Assembly (NCBI GenBank): GCA_958496175.1
Contig: OY292274.1
Location: 48,804,630-48,868,629 of the forward strand
Source: Sisyra terminalis
Lineage: Eukaryota; Arthropoda; Insecta; Neuroptera; Sisyridae
Direction of reading: 5' to 3'
DNA length: 64,000 bases
The notes under the pieces are model-generated. The model ran no database searches. It saw only the letters and a program-made list of their open reading frames with translations, and was not told the origin of the DNA. A program made the position numbers and the translations under genes. Below are positions 1 through 9,700 of the stretch, piece after piece (within the stretch, counting starts at the first letter, position 1; each line of letters begins with the position of its first letter).

Positions 1-726
1 AGAACAAGAAGTTATTTCTGGACAATTAAAGTATAACTTTTATCAAAACAATAGATTATAGTTTTGCTTAAATGCTTAAATGTTTTCTACTAGTGAAGTA
101 TAAAGATTACTTTGTAAATCAAAATTAAAATATTGATTTCAACACTAAACTTTTGGTTTTTCACCTAAATTTTGTGATAAGTTTTATGTGCAATGAAGTT
201 ATATTTCAATTTATGCTTGTGAATATTGGATAATTAATTTATTTTATCATAGAGTTATAAATTCATTGGAAATTATAGTCCAATAAAAGCTTTTATGTAA
301 TATAATCATTATATTTTAATAAAGGTCCTATGATTGATTTTTTTTTTATTAAGATAACGAGTTAATTGTTAAATTATATAAAAATGACAACAAAAAGTTA
401 TGTAACGCAAAGATAGATAACTGTAAAACATTGTTTTATGTTCATTAAGAATTTTCATTTTATTTATAAACTGAGTTGTTGAAAGATTCGTTGTTTTCGA
501 TTTTTTGATTTTATGCAAAAAATGATTTAGGTACTCTAGGAATTTTATCTCGATGCTTGTTTACAAAAAAATATAAAATCCTAAAGTTACAGAGATCAGG
601 TATCGAGTTCTTAACTATAGACAGATCACTTACCTGGAGAAACCTCATTGCCAATAAAATTATCATTAAATATTAATCAACAAATTCTCAAACTATGAAA
701 ATATACCTAATTACTAATAGTGATAA
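1..726. other. AT-rich sequence, no gene seen
   Basis: AT-rich DNA without a convincing coding segment on either strand. It contains homopolymer runs and no repeat that I could match elsewhere in the window. The last eight bases (719-726, AGTGATAA) are the left target duplication of the hAT element that follows. Confidence 0.6.
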
Positions 727-1826
727 CTTGGCATCGGATTATATGCATTTGCATGTTTGCATATGCAAATGCATGTAATTCTATTTTTATAGCGTTACAG
801 CATATTTTGGTCATTTTCATTGAAAAAGCTTATTTCGGTGGTATACGTGTTAGCCGTGTTGTATGATGCTATCGGCACGCCCCCCTTATGCAAAGCTCTG
901 AAAGTATTATACCCAATATTGCTTCACATTGCCTGTCTTGCCCACGAATTACATAGAGTTGCAGAAAAGTTCGAAAACGAATTCGGTAAAGTCAATAAAT
1001 TTATTTTTTGTACAAAAAAAATGTTTTTGAAAGCATATAAATAGCAACTATCAAACGTAGTACTACCCCCAGAACCAATTTTAACATGGTGGGGAACTTG
1101 TAGAAAACTATATCGCTATATGCTGAAAATTTCGAAGCCATAAAAAAAGTAGATGAAAATCAGACACCATTGCAATCAATTAATGCAAGCTTTCATTTGA
1201 GGAATCTTTAATCAAAAAAATATCGCTCTTAATGCAACACATTTCAGCATTACACTTAATGCAATTGAGAAACTAGAAACATTCCTCTGTGCAAGTCCAG
1301 GGAAATATTCGAAAAAATGATTAAACAGAATAACGCCCTTTCGAGTTAATTATTGCAATAGGTTCGTGGCAAATTAAATGTAGTTTTGTATAAAAACCCC
1401 CATCCTAAAGGAATAAAGAAAATTGATGCAAAACGGCACTTCTGAAGGGATCTCCGAAAATTTCACCAAATTTCAAATTCTGTCCGGTAACGTAAATGGA
1501 CGTCGAAAGTTCATTTTTAGCTTTTCATCTTTTTCACCTTTATGGTCCAATTGTGGATCTAAACCATCCAGGATCCCACTCAAATACAGATTTAAAATTT
1601 CTAGAGAATAGGTCTGGCGGCTTAGGTGAAGTTCAGTACTGTATGTAAGTACAGAAGAATTATATATATTAAGATAAATATGTGAAAAAAAATGTGAAAA
1701 TAAAGGTAAATTCTAAAAATAAATGGTTTTTTGAATGTGCATATTTTGTGGATATTTTGCCCATTTTAAGTGCATATTTGGATGCATATTTTGGCATTTT
1801 TATAGTGCATATAATCCGGTGTGTCT
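727..1826 (+). mobile_element. degenerate hAT DNA transposon with 8 bp target duplication
   Basis: A 1.1 kb element bounded by related inverted ends. CATCGGATTATATGCA lies near the left end and TGCATATAATCCGGTG near the right. It is flanked by a direct 8 bp repeat, AGTGATAA, at 719-726 and 1827-1834. An 8 bp duplication is the hallmark of the hAT superfamily. The interior carries broken transposase sequence in the + orientation (see the pseudogene at 820). A palindromic run of ATGCAAAT-type octamers sits just inside the left end (742-776). The element is short for an autonomous hAT and its reading frame is broken, so it is a dead, probably internally deleted copy. Confidence 0.8.
820..1300 (+). 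pseudogene. hAT transposase remnant
   Basis: The first open stretch (820-1044) contains ALKVLYP, then HIACLAHELHRVAEKF and FGKVNKFI. This resembles the block around the catalytic region of insect hAT-like transposases (LHVTCLAH.LHRVAE...F..VN.LI). After the stop the homology continues in other frames, for example PEPILTWWGTCRK at about 1070-1110, which matches the family's P.P..TRWGTW segment. Stops and frameshifts follow. No complete DDE domain or C-terminal dimerisation region remains, so the protein is dead. The family call rests on motif recall and on the 8 bp duplication around the element. Confidence 0.7.
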
Positions 1827-1924
1827 AGTGATAAGTGATAGATGTTTTAAATAATTATAATGAACTGTCTCGAATAGAATATAGTTTTTATTTTAGTGTG
1901 AAGAATATCCATTTTTTTTAAACT

Positions 1925-2082
1925 GTTATTTACTGTCGCTTTTTAACTATTAACGTCTTTAACGACTGAAGGGTTCATAAAAATTCGTAAAGCAAGAAAT
2001 ATCGAAAATATGCTCGATACTAGATTTAAACCCCACACCTATCAGTTTTTGAGCGGCCATCTTGACCACTCGACCTCTAGTA
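1925..2082 (-). repeat. tRNA-derived SINE, copy A
   Basis: On the minus strand this reads GAGGTCGAGTGGTCAAG, a tRNA-like A box (about 2060-2076). A B-box-like GGGGTTTAAATCT follows about 40 bases later. Next come the family-specific stretch around GTATCGAGCATATTTTCGAT and a tail block related to AGTTAaaaAGCGACagtaaat. The same order recurs at 6575, 26708 and 50368. It is Leu/Ser-tRNA-like and is clearly a dispersed SINE rather than a functional tRNA gene, because acceptor pairing is absent and the body extends past the tRNA-like head. Confidence 0.75.
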
Positions 2083-2227
2083 GGGTTGTTTATTTTTTTA
2101 ATTATGAAAAAAAATCTGAATATAATACCTCAAAATTAGTTATTTAGTTCTGTAACTTAGAAATATTGTTCTAATTTAAGTATTTTGCCATAAAACTCAT
2201 TTTTTCGTAAAAATCAAATATGCTTAA

Positions 2228-2413
2228 GTAGGCCGTTCACGTTCCGACTTGCAGTCCAACTAGTAGTCCAACTTTCGAAGTAGGATCTAAAGTAGGACCG
2301 CGAATGGTGTTGTTGGAAGTTATATGTCTAGCGGATCATTTAGGCGAGCCCACTAGAAGATCCAATAAGTAGTTCGACTAGTTGGACTACAAGTCGGAGT
2401 GTGAATGACCTGC
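2228..2413. mobile_element. short TIR element (MITE)
   Basis: A 186 bp segment with imperfect terminal inverted repeats of about 37 bp. The left end begins GTAGGCCGTTCACGTTCCGA and reads on to CAGTCCAACTAGT. The right end is its reverse complement (ACTAGTTGGACTAC then AAGTCGGAGTGTGAATGACC). There is no coding capacity. I could not define an unambiguous target duplication, so the superfamily is open. The interior also holds shorter repeats of the AGTCCAACT type. Confidence 0.7.
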
Positions 2414-3528
2414 TTTAGTTTTAAACAAAAGCCAATTTTTAATAACAAAATCTAATGTTTGATGCATTTTGTAATGCATCGCTGAGTATGAAGAGTATGA
2501 AAATCAATGATATATATTGTATACATTACTCCGACGGGTTTGTAGAATTTAATGTCAATTTAAAAATAAAGCAAAATTTAATATTTCTTTAAAAATACAT
2601 TTTAATCATAAAAATTTATGATCTAATCAAAAAAATCACCTAGTTCTCATTTCAATCATTTTGAATTACCTTTTCCATATAAAATTGCATCATAAAACCG
2701 TTAACGAACTTTACATTGTGTGAGTTATAGCTCAACTGTAAACATTAAGCTTTAAATTTTTCCAATATTAATCAAAAACCAATCCGAGTAGTGCTAGTCC
2801 TAGATTAGTTTTTTAGTTTGTACCTGATAAATTGCGCATAATGAGTTTAATTTAAAATTTTCTCCGAACACACAAACCGAATTATATTTTTGCCAAATTA
2901 ATATTAAAAAAAAAATCCCGAGCAAAGCAGGAATGGAGGTCGAATACTTAATATAATTGGAAAGACTGATGAGTACCATCATTAAAAAAATTGCATCTTT
3001 TGTTGAATGGGCATCTGGATGTTAAATATAAGTTGTTCTTTTCACAAAGAAGAATGTTCAGAGATGTGAAAAATGAACAATCTTCAAGATTATTCCTACA
3101 ATTTTCATTTTGTCGTACAATTTTCATTCTCTTTTTTAATCAAGTAAATTGCTCGAGAATTATGCTACTCGGATCAGTTTAAAAATTATCTAATTTAAAT
3201 ATTGAAAATGAGGTTTTTTTTTAAATTTTATTTTTTTCAAGATAAAATCTAATCAAAGTTAAAGCGGAACGATCGATAGCGACCAACAAAAAAAATATTC
3301 AAGGATCTTAGACGGAAAAGTAATAAAATGCTATCAGTAATGAGTGTTATTATTTTAATATTAATTTCATTGTTCGATTTCAATTTCAACTACATTAACG
3401 ATGATTACTGCTAGAAGCATCTTTTATACTTAACATTGGTATAAATGTTACTGACCTACAAAATAAATCAATGAAAACGAAACTGATAGAGGGAAAAATA
3501 ACGGAAGTTCAAACATATTATAGTATTG
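2414..3528. other. upstream region of the GMC gene, no other gene seen
   Basis: AT-rich sequence between a MITE and the GMC gene. Short open frames at 2800-2982 (-) and 2991-3182 (+) have low-complexity AT-rich codon content and no recognisable motif, so I do not call them. Any promoter-proximal control elements of the GMC gene should lie at the right-hand end. Confidence 0.5.
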
Positions 3529-3536
3529 TATAAATA
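3529..3536 (+). promoter_or_regulatory. candidate TATA box of the GMC gene
   Basis: TATAAATA lies 54 bases upstream of the ATG at 3590. Candidate start sites about 30-40 bases downstream (around the TTCAAAG at 3563 or the ATCATTG near 3571) would give a short leader of about 20-30 nt. The ATG has CCAAG immediately before it, with A at -3 and -2 in a good animal initiation context. This is position-based inference only. Confidence 0.5.
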
Positions 3537-3589
3537 GAGTTTGAAAACAAATTTATTTTGAGTTCAAAGTTATCATTGATATAGCCAAG

Positions 3590-5362
3590 ATGGGAAAACG
3601 CTGGTTATTGTTTTTGCTTACTTTACTGTTGAATAATTTGTGTCAACCAAAAAGAGTGACAGTTAAAATCAGGAAGGAGACCTTGCAAGCGTATATTGAT
3701 GATAATCTGAATCAATTGCTTTCGGAGCCGAGTGATGCAAATGCTTTACTTGAAGAATATGACTTTATTGTAATCGGAGCTGGAAGTTCTGGAAGCGTAG
3801 TTGCATCTCGACTCTCCGAAAATCCAAAATGGCGTGTTTTGCTTGTGGAAGCCGGAGGTCCCGAGCAGTTCTTCATGGATATCCCACTAGCGGCCCCCGA
3901 GTTGCAATATTCCGGTGCCGATTGGGGATTCTATTCCAGGAGCAATTCGACTTTCTTCGGTCAAATTGATCAAAAGTGTTACATCCCAAGTGGAAAAGTA
4001 GTTGGAGGATCAAGTGTTTTAAACTATATGCTTTACACACGTGGCCATTATCGCGACTATGATATCTGGAGTCCAAATGACGAGTGGAGCTATCCTGATG
4101 TGAGTCGATATTTCAAAAAATTCGAAACTTTGGCCACCCAACCAGAAGCAGCTCCATTTCAAACCTCGACATCTCATGTTTTATTCAATGCATTCCTTCA
4201 ATCTAAATTCAAATATGGTAATTTAAACGACGGTGATAATTTGAAAATGTCTCGAATCGTTGCGACAATGAAAAACGGAACGCGACATTCGGCAAGTCGT
4301 GCATATTTGCATCCGATTCGCAATCGTACCAATTTCTACATAAAAAAGAAAACGATTGCAACGAAGATTCTTATTAACGATGAAAAACGAGCTTACGGGG
4401 TCGAGGTTGTTAGTAAAAATCACACATTTATAATTCGGGCTCGCAGAGAGATCATTGTCAGTGCGGGGGCTGTTAAATCTCCTCAACTGCTTATGCTTTC
4501 CGGTATAGGCAAAAAAGATGATCTCACTTCAAGGAATATAACAGTAATCAACGATCTTCCTGTTGGACTCAATCTACAGGACCATTTCGCTGTTCCATTT
4601 TTTTTAGTTTCAATGAATAATTCTGAAGTTTTTCAAGATCCATTAAACAACGGGGATTTGATCGACAATTTTGTTTTGAATCGAAAAGGAGCACTAACAA
4701 TTCCAGCTGGTTTTGAGTTAAATGCTAACGTTGAACCGAATTGGGCTGGAATTCCGCAAGTGGAGCTTTTAATGGCGACACAGTTACCAATTATTAAAGC
4801 TTTTTTTCGTAATTCAATTCAAAAACACGAGCTGGCGCCACAGGCGTCTAAAGTTTCTTGGCTTGGGATTTGTGTACTAATGAAACCTTTTAGTCAAGGA
4901 CAAGTTCGCCTCAAGACAAACAATCCATTTGACAATCCCGAAATTGATTTGAACTATTTGAACGACAAACGTGACGTGGCAACGCTAATTAAGGGATGCC
5001 GGGACTATTTAGATTTGATTTCAAACTCGACAGTGCTGCAAGAAAATGGTGTCGGGCTGATTGATCTTCCGGCGTCCGAATGTAAACGCGAATTTGAACA
5101 TTTCTCGGATGGATATTTCGAGTGTGTTTTAAGATATTACGGATCATCTTTTTACGATCTATGTGGTACGTGCAAAATGGGCACTGTGGGGGATCCCGAA
5201 ACAGTTGTCGACGAGCGGTTACGTGTCATTGGTGTGCAAAGTTTACGAGTTATTGATGCGAGCGTAATTCCGGAAATACCGTCAGCGCATTTGAATGCTG
5301 TGGCAATTATGGTTGGGGAAAAGGGCGCGGATTTGATAAAACAAGACTGGCATTACACTTAA
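3590..5362 (+). CDS. secreted GMC-family FAD oxidoreductase (glucose dehydrogenase-like), catalytic His replaced
   Basis: A single-exon 590-residue member of the glucose-methanol-choline oxidoreductase family, which oxidises alcohols or sugars with bound FAD. Insect members are typically about 600 residues. Residues 1-19 form a hydrophobic signal peptide, so the product is probably secreted. The FAD-binding fold starts with DFIVIGAGSSGSVVASRL (GxGxxG at 63-68) and the VLLVEAGG strand (83-90). GMC signature 1 is GKVVGGSSVLNYMLYTRG (135-152) and signature 2 is SAGAVKSPQLLMLSGIG (291-307). The C-terminal block has VIDASVIPEIP and the second catalytic position, H567 (SAHLNAVA). The first catalytic His, normally YHPVGTCKMG, is Asp523 here (YDLCGTCKMG). 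The frame is otherwise intact, with several N-x-S/T sites. No neighbouring gene is visible. Substrate cannot be assigned, and normal oxidase or dehydrogenase chemistry is doubtful without that His. Confidence 0.95.
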   Translation: MGKRWLLFLLTLLLNNLCQPKRVTVKIRKETLQAYIDDNLNQLLSEPSDANALLEEYDFIVIGAGSSGSVVASRLSENPKWRVLLVEAGGPEQFFMDIPLAAPELQYSGADWGFYSRSNSTFFGQIDQKCYIPSGKVVGGSSVLNYMLYTRGHYRDYDIWSPNDEWSYPDVSRYFKKFETLATQPEAAPFQTSTSHVLFNAFLQSKFKYGNLNDGDNLKMSRIVATMKNGTRHSASRAYLHPIRNRTNFYIKKKTIATKILINDEKRAYGVEVVSKNHTFIIRARREIIVSAGAVKSPQLLMLSGIGKKDDLTSRNITVINDLPVGLNLQDHFAVPFFLVSMNNSEVFQDPLNNGDLIDNFVLNRKGALTIPAGFELNANVEPNWAGIPQVELLMATQLPIIKAFFRNSIQKHELAPQASKVSWLGICVLMKPFSQGQVRLKTNNPFDNPEIDLNYLNDKRDVATLIKGCRDYLDLISNSTVLQENGVGLIDLPASECKREFEHFSDGYFECVLRYYGSSFYDLCGTCKMGTVGDPETVVDERLRVIGVQSLRVIDASVIPEIPSAHLNAVAIMVGEKGADLIKQDWHYT

Positions 5363-6003
5363 TTTTGAAACGGCAAAGTACTACCTGTTTTTATGGCTTT
5401 TTCTGAATCAGCGTCTATTTTTAAAGGATATAAAACCGTCGAGCCTCTGAACTATGCCAATACATGAAAAATAACATACGATAAATGAAATTAAGCTATA
5501 AAATTTATAATAACTTTAACGACATAGATATAAATAGATACTTTAACGGAAAGTAAAACGTAGATATTTCTACCTCAAAAACTATTTTTTTTCTTTTTCT
5601 TGAAGAGGTTTTATTTCAAATTAAATTTAGTTATTCGGAAAATGTTAAGTTCTACCATTGAGTTTTTCATTTTTTATAAACTATTTTCATTTTTAAATGG
5701 ATTAATGATACAATCTACAAAAATAAGACTGAAAAATTATTTTTCATTAATTAGTTTAAAATTAATTTTAAAATAAAATCGACAATTTAACTGCATTATT
5801 TAGTTATTGGTAACGAACATTAACATATATTAACTTTGTTTGATTCCAAAACGAAATGTTCAAGTAATAAAAATTTAAAAAAAAAAATTAATGTTAAATT
5901 ACAATACAACATATTTAAAGAAAATAACAAGAATCAATTTAATGTTAATAAAATGTTTAAAAAATCTTCTAAAACAAATACTTAAGCCAGTTTGATTTGG
6001 ATA
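5363..6003. other. 3' flank of the GMC gene
   Basis: AT-rich sequence following the stop codon. AATAAA hexamers occur, for example at 5772-5777, and could serve as polyadenylation signals, but none can be singled out. No gene is seen. Confidence 0.45.
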
Positions 6004-6011
6004 GGATAGAA

Positions 6012-6418
6012 CAGGAGTTCCTAATCATTTAGCCCCCAAAGAACACATTCTAGAATGTTGGTCGGGCAACTTTTATTTTTTTAAGGTATATTTAAAGTTG
6101 GACATAGCCAAAGAAAGATATAGATAATGTACTAGAAATATTGAAATTTAAAAATAAAATTATAAAACAAAAAACTCAGATGATTGAGTCAATTTGGAAG
6201 AACGCATTACAGAGACAAAGATAAACACCTAGAAGTGACTATTTTAATGGGGAAAATTATAATGATGTAATTGTTTTCACCTATATTACTTTACTTGGTT
6301 AATAAATATTATTTTTTTAAAGCATTAAATATTTTTTAATGTGGCCTGTAACGATGGGCACACGTAAAACTGTCAGCGAGTATCATAGTGCCTGCGGGTA
6401 TAAAGTTGGGGACCACTG
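6012..6418. mobile_element. hAT-type MITE with perfect 8 bp target duplication
   Basis: A 407 bp non-coding element. The left end reads CAGGAGTTCCTAATCATTTA and the right end is the reverse complement of CAGTGGTCCCCAACTTTA, a typical hAT-MITE terminus. The direct repeat GGATAGAA is present exactly at 6004-6011 and 6419-6426. The interior is AT-rich and has no open frame. Confidence 0.85.
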
Positions 6419-6574
6419 GGATAGAAGTCATACTAGTCAAGTTAAATAATTACTGGCTTTTTATAAAATCAATAACAATTTTTATGTATTAAAACTATTG
6501 TTTTATTATTCCTGTAATGGTAAAATTATCATCAAAATCAGTTAAGTCGTTTTGGATGAGAAGATTTAAGAAAT

Positions 6575-6735
6575 CTGATGGTCGAGTGGTTAAAGTGGCC
6601 GCTACAAAACTGGTAGGTGTTGGGTTCGAATCTCGTATCAAGCAAATTTTCGATATTTCGTGATTTAAGGATTTTTATTAACACTAGAGCCACTAAGACT
6701 TTAGTAGTTATAAAGTGACGATGAATATTTATAAA
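6575..6735 (+). repeat. tRNA-derived SINE, copy B (best preserved head)
   Basis: An A box TGGTCGAGTGG begins at 6579 and a B box GGTTCGAATCT at about 6622. Between them is AAAACTGGTAGGTGTT. Downstream come CTCGTATCAAGCAAATTTTC, then AGGATTTTTATTAACA and the tail block AGTTATAAAGTGACGATGAAT. This copy has the cleanest internal Pol III promoter of the four related copies in the window (1925, 26708 and 50368 are the others). Confidence 0.8.
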
Positions 6736-9700
6736 AATTTATGCAAATCGGAATTTTAAACATGCTACTGTTAAAGTGTAAAACTATAATAGAGTATATA
6801 TTATGTAACATTTTGCATCCTAACTCTGCGGGCCATCTTTATAGTTATATATCTTAAATTCTCCATACTAAATTTAGATACACTGTTAACATTTTTATCT
6901 GTGAATGTTTTTATCTACTTTTTGCATTAGTAACAAACCTGCAACCGCAAAAAAGCGGCAATTTCAACGACAAATACAATAGTCACTAACTGCTTATACT
7001 TGATTATTACGATCGTGAAATGATTTTTAGAGGTATAGCAAATTTTCTTAAAACTTAATTAAAAATGTATATCTTGAAGGTAAGTTATAAAAGGTACAGC
7101 AAGGGATGCTGCGAGTTGCTACGGGTGAGGTTTTTACTGTTCCAAGAACATATTTTTAAATCCAAGTTATTTATTTACAGCCATTATGTATATAGACTGG
7201 CAGGTTTAGCAAAGTATATATATATGTATATATATATATAAATTTTATGTATATTTATTTTTATATTTTGACTGATACATTTCGTTAGTGTATACATAAG
7301 TGCTTTAATGTTTTGTACTCTACTTGTTTTAGTACTTTGGAGTTTGCATTGTTTATCATTGGAAAGCTGTTTCGTCTTTAAAAGCTAATATGAGGGTAAA
7401 ATTACTGATTAATTTATTTACGTAAATACTTTAATGTATTACGATTGAAAAAAAATTGTTTTCGAAGTTCAGTAACCTTTACCTTTATAAAAAGTTTCAA
7501 GAAGGTAATTCCTATTTTTAGGCAAATAAATTAGCATTTTCATTTGAAATTACTAAAGTTTCTTTCAAAGCTTTTGCTTAATCTTTGCTTAGGTTAAATT
7601 AACTTAAATTTTTCAAAATTAGTAAACTTTAAATACTTTTTTGAGATATTTGTAATTCAAAAAAAAATTAACATTGCTAATATCGATATTTATAAGGGTT
7701 ATACAAATTAAAACATTAAGAGTTTAAGAGTTTAAGAGTTTAAGAGTTAATCAAGTAGAGTTACATAAACCTCGTACCTAATAAAACAAAATTGTTCTAA
7801 TAAAATCGTAATTAAAACGATAAAATCATAAAGAGAAAATTTGTACGTATGAGGGGATTTCGAAATCCAAAACTAATGCTTCGATATCGCAGTTTGACGA
7901 TGAGGTAATTGAGATAGAACTGTCTTCTTAAATATGACTTTAGTGAACTAAGAAAACGAATGAGTCATATTAGTTCACTAAAAAAGGCTGACTCCACGTT
8001 TTCCGTAAATGTCTCGCATATTTCTATTCACACATAGGATGGGTGAAAGGTCTTTTAATTGTCTCCCGAGAATTCAAAGCTTAAACACTCTCCCGATTGA
8101 AGATTGAGAGAAATTGGCAAAATAGAACTTCCTGAAATATGCCAAGACGGTAATGAATTGAAATATTCCCGCTCTAACGAAATTAATTTGACATAGTTGG
8201 CTAATCAAGTCTATGTATGAGAAATTCATGACTAAAATTAAACGAACCTTTTGATCGAAATAATTCTCCGTGAAATTCGCTACGTACCTGCAACCAAAAA
8301 AAAAACAAATATTTAACAAAACCAATTAGCAAATTGGGACGAGGAATTGGAAGCGAGTCTTTTTGAATTATTTAAAAAAAATTTCACCTTTAAATTTTAT
8401 GTTTTTAAATAATAAATGGGATATGGACAAAAGCGGACAGCGATATTTGGATAAATATAAAATCAGGTGAAGGAGGTGATAGTCTCCGAACACTCAGCCA
8501 AATTAAATATGTTTGTTGCCTCCTCCCGTTTATTGTATTGGGAAAGATAGAAAAATGAAACGCGAAACGGGAACGTATTCGAGGAAATCCCATGGGAACG
8601 TTTTGTGTCGAGCTTTTTAGTTTATTTTCCTACTTTTATGATGTTTTTATTATATTTTGTGGAGTGGAAGAAAACAATAGGCGCGACAATGATATTCAGA
8701 AAGAGACAAATGGTAAATATCTATTTAATAAATTGGAAAGGTGGTACGGAGGCTTCATACCGAGAAAATACAATGGAAAATCGAGTTAATAAAATAAAAT
8801 AAAGAATTTTAATAATTGATAACAAATATTTAAAAAAAAATCACGGCTTAGAGAAAATGGATTTTTTTGCATGACATTATCAATTTTAAACGAATCTCAC
8901 TATAAAACATTAAAAGTAATATTTGCATACCACAAAAATTTAAAAGAAAATTAATTTCCCTTAAAAAAATCTATTCCAAATATACGATAAACAAAACTTT
9001 TGTTCACCCAAAAATGTATAGTCTTTGTTCTTTAAGTGCATTAAATTTAGGCTAATTGAAAATTGAAGCTTTGGGAAAGCTTTCGTAATTTACTGGCTAA
9101 TTCATGTTGATGGACGGTCAAAAAGAGCTTGATACGATTATATATTATAACTTCATAAAGGTTTGATAACTTAAAAGGGCTTAGTTTCCACTTAGTTTAA
9201 AATTGTGCACTAATGTTACCATCCCATATTCAAACAAAAATCAAAGAACTTAATAAATGAATAAAGAACTTGATAAATCATAAAATAATCAATTGAAATG
9301 GTCATCCGGGTCAATATATTCATATCTATCAAAAGATAAGAAGATTAATGAAAATCTTTTAAAATCAATGTCAGTTAAGAAATACAAAGCTAAAATTGTT
9401 AAGCTATGCATTTAAAATGTATTTTATTTTAATTCAAGATAAAGAGAACTATTTATTTATATCTATTAGGATTGTAGTTGGTATCGGCAACTTTATTCAC
9501 ATGACATAATAATTTGTATGGGTAAAAATATTTTCCGGAAAGTTCGTACCGATTTTTATTAAGTGGCATAGTGATAAATCCACTTTCTACTGAGAAATCT
9601 ACGAGGTTAGAGATGGGTGAAATTTTTAAGTAGTCCAAAAGAAGAAGGAAAATTATAGAACAGAATGGTAACTATAATTTGACGGTATTTAATTAAAATT

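Noticed and set aside
3873..4486. Two minus-strand open frames opposite the GMC gene
   Set aside because: Shadows of the GMC coding sequence on the other strand.
6575..6645. Functional tRNA gene (Leu/Ser type)
   Set aside because: A and B boxes are present, but no acceptor-stem pairing, and the unit recurs with a non-tRNA body; it is a SINE.
7205..7250. CRISPR-like or regulatory repeat
   Set aside because: Plain TA-rich microsatellite; no spaced repeats anywhere in the window and the genome is eukaryotic.
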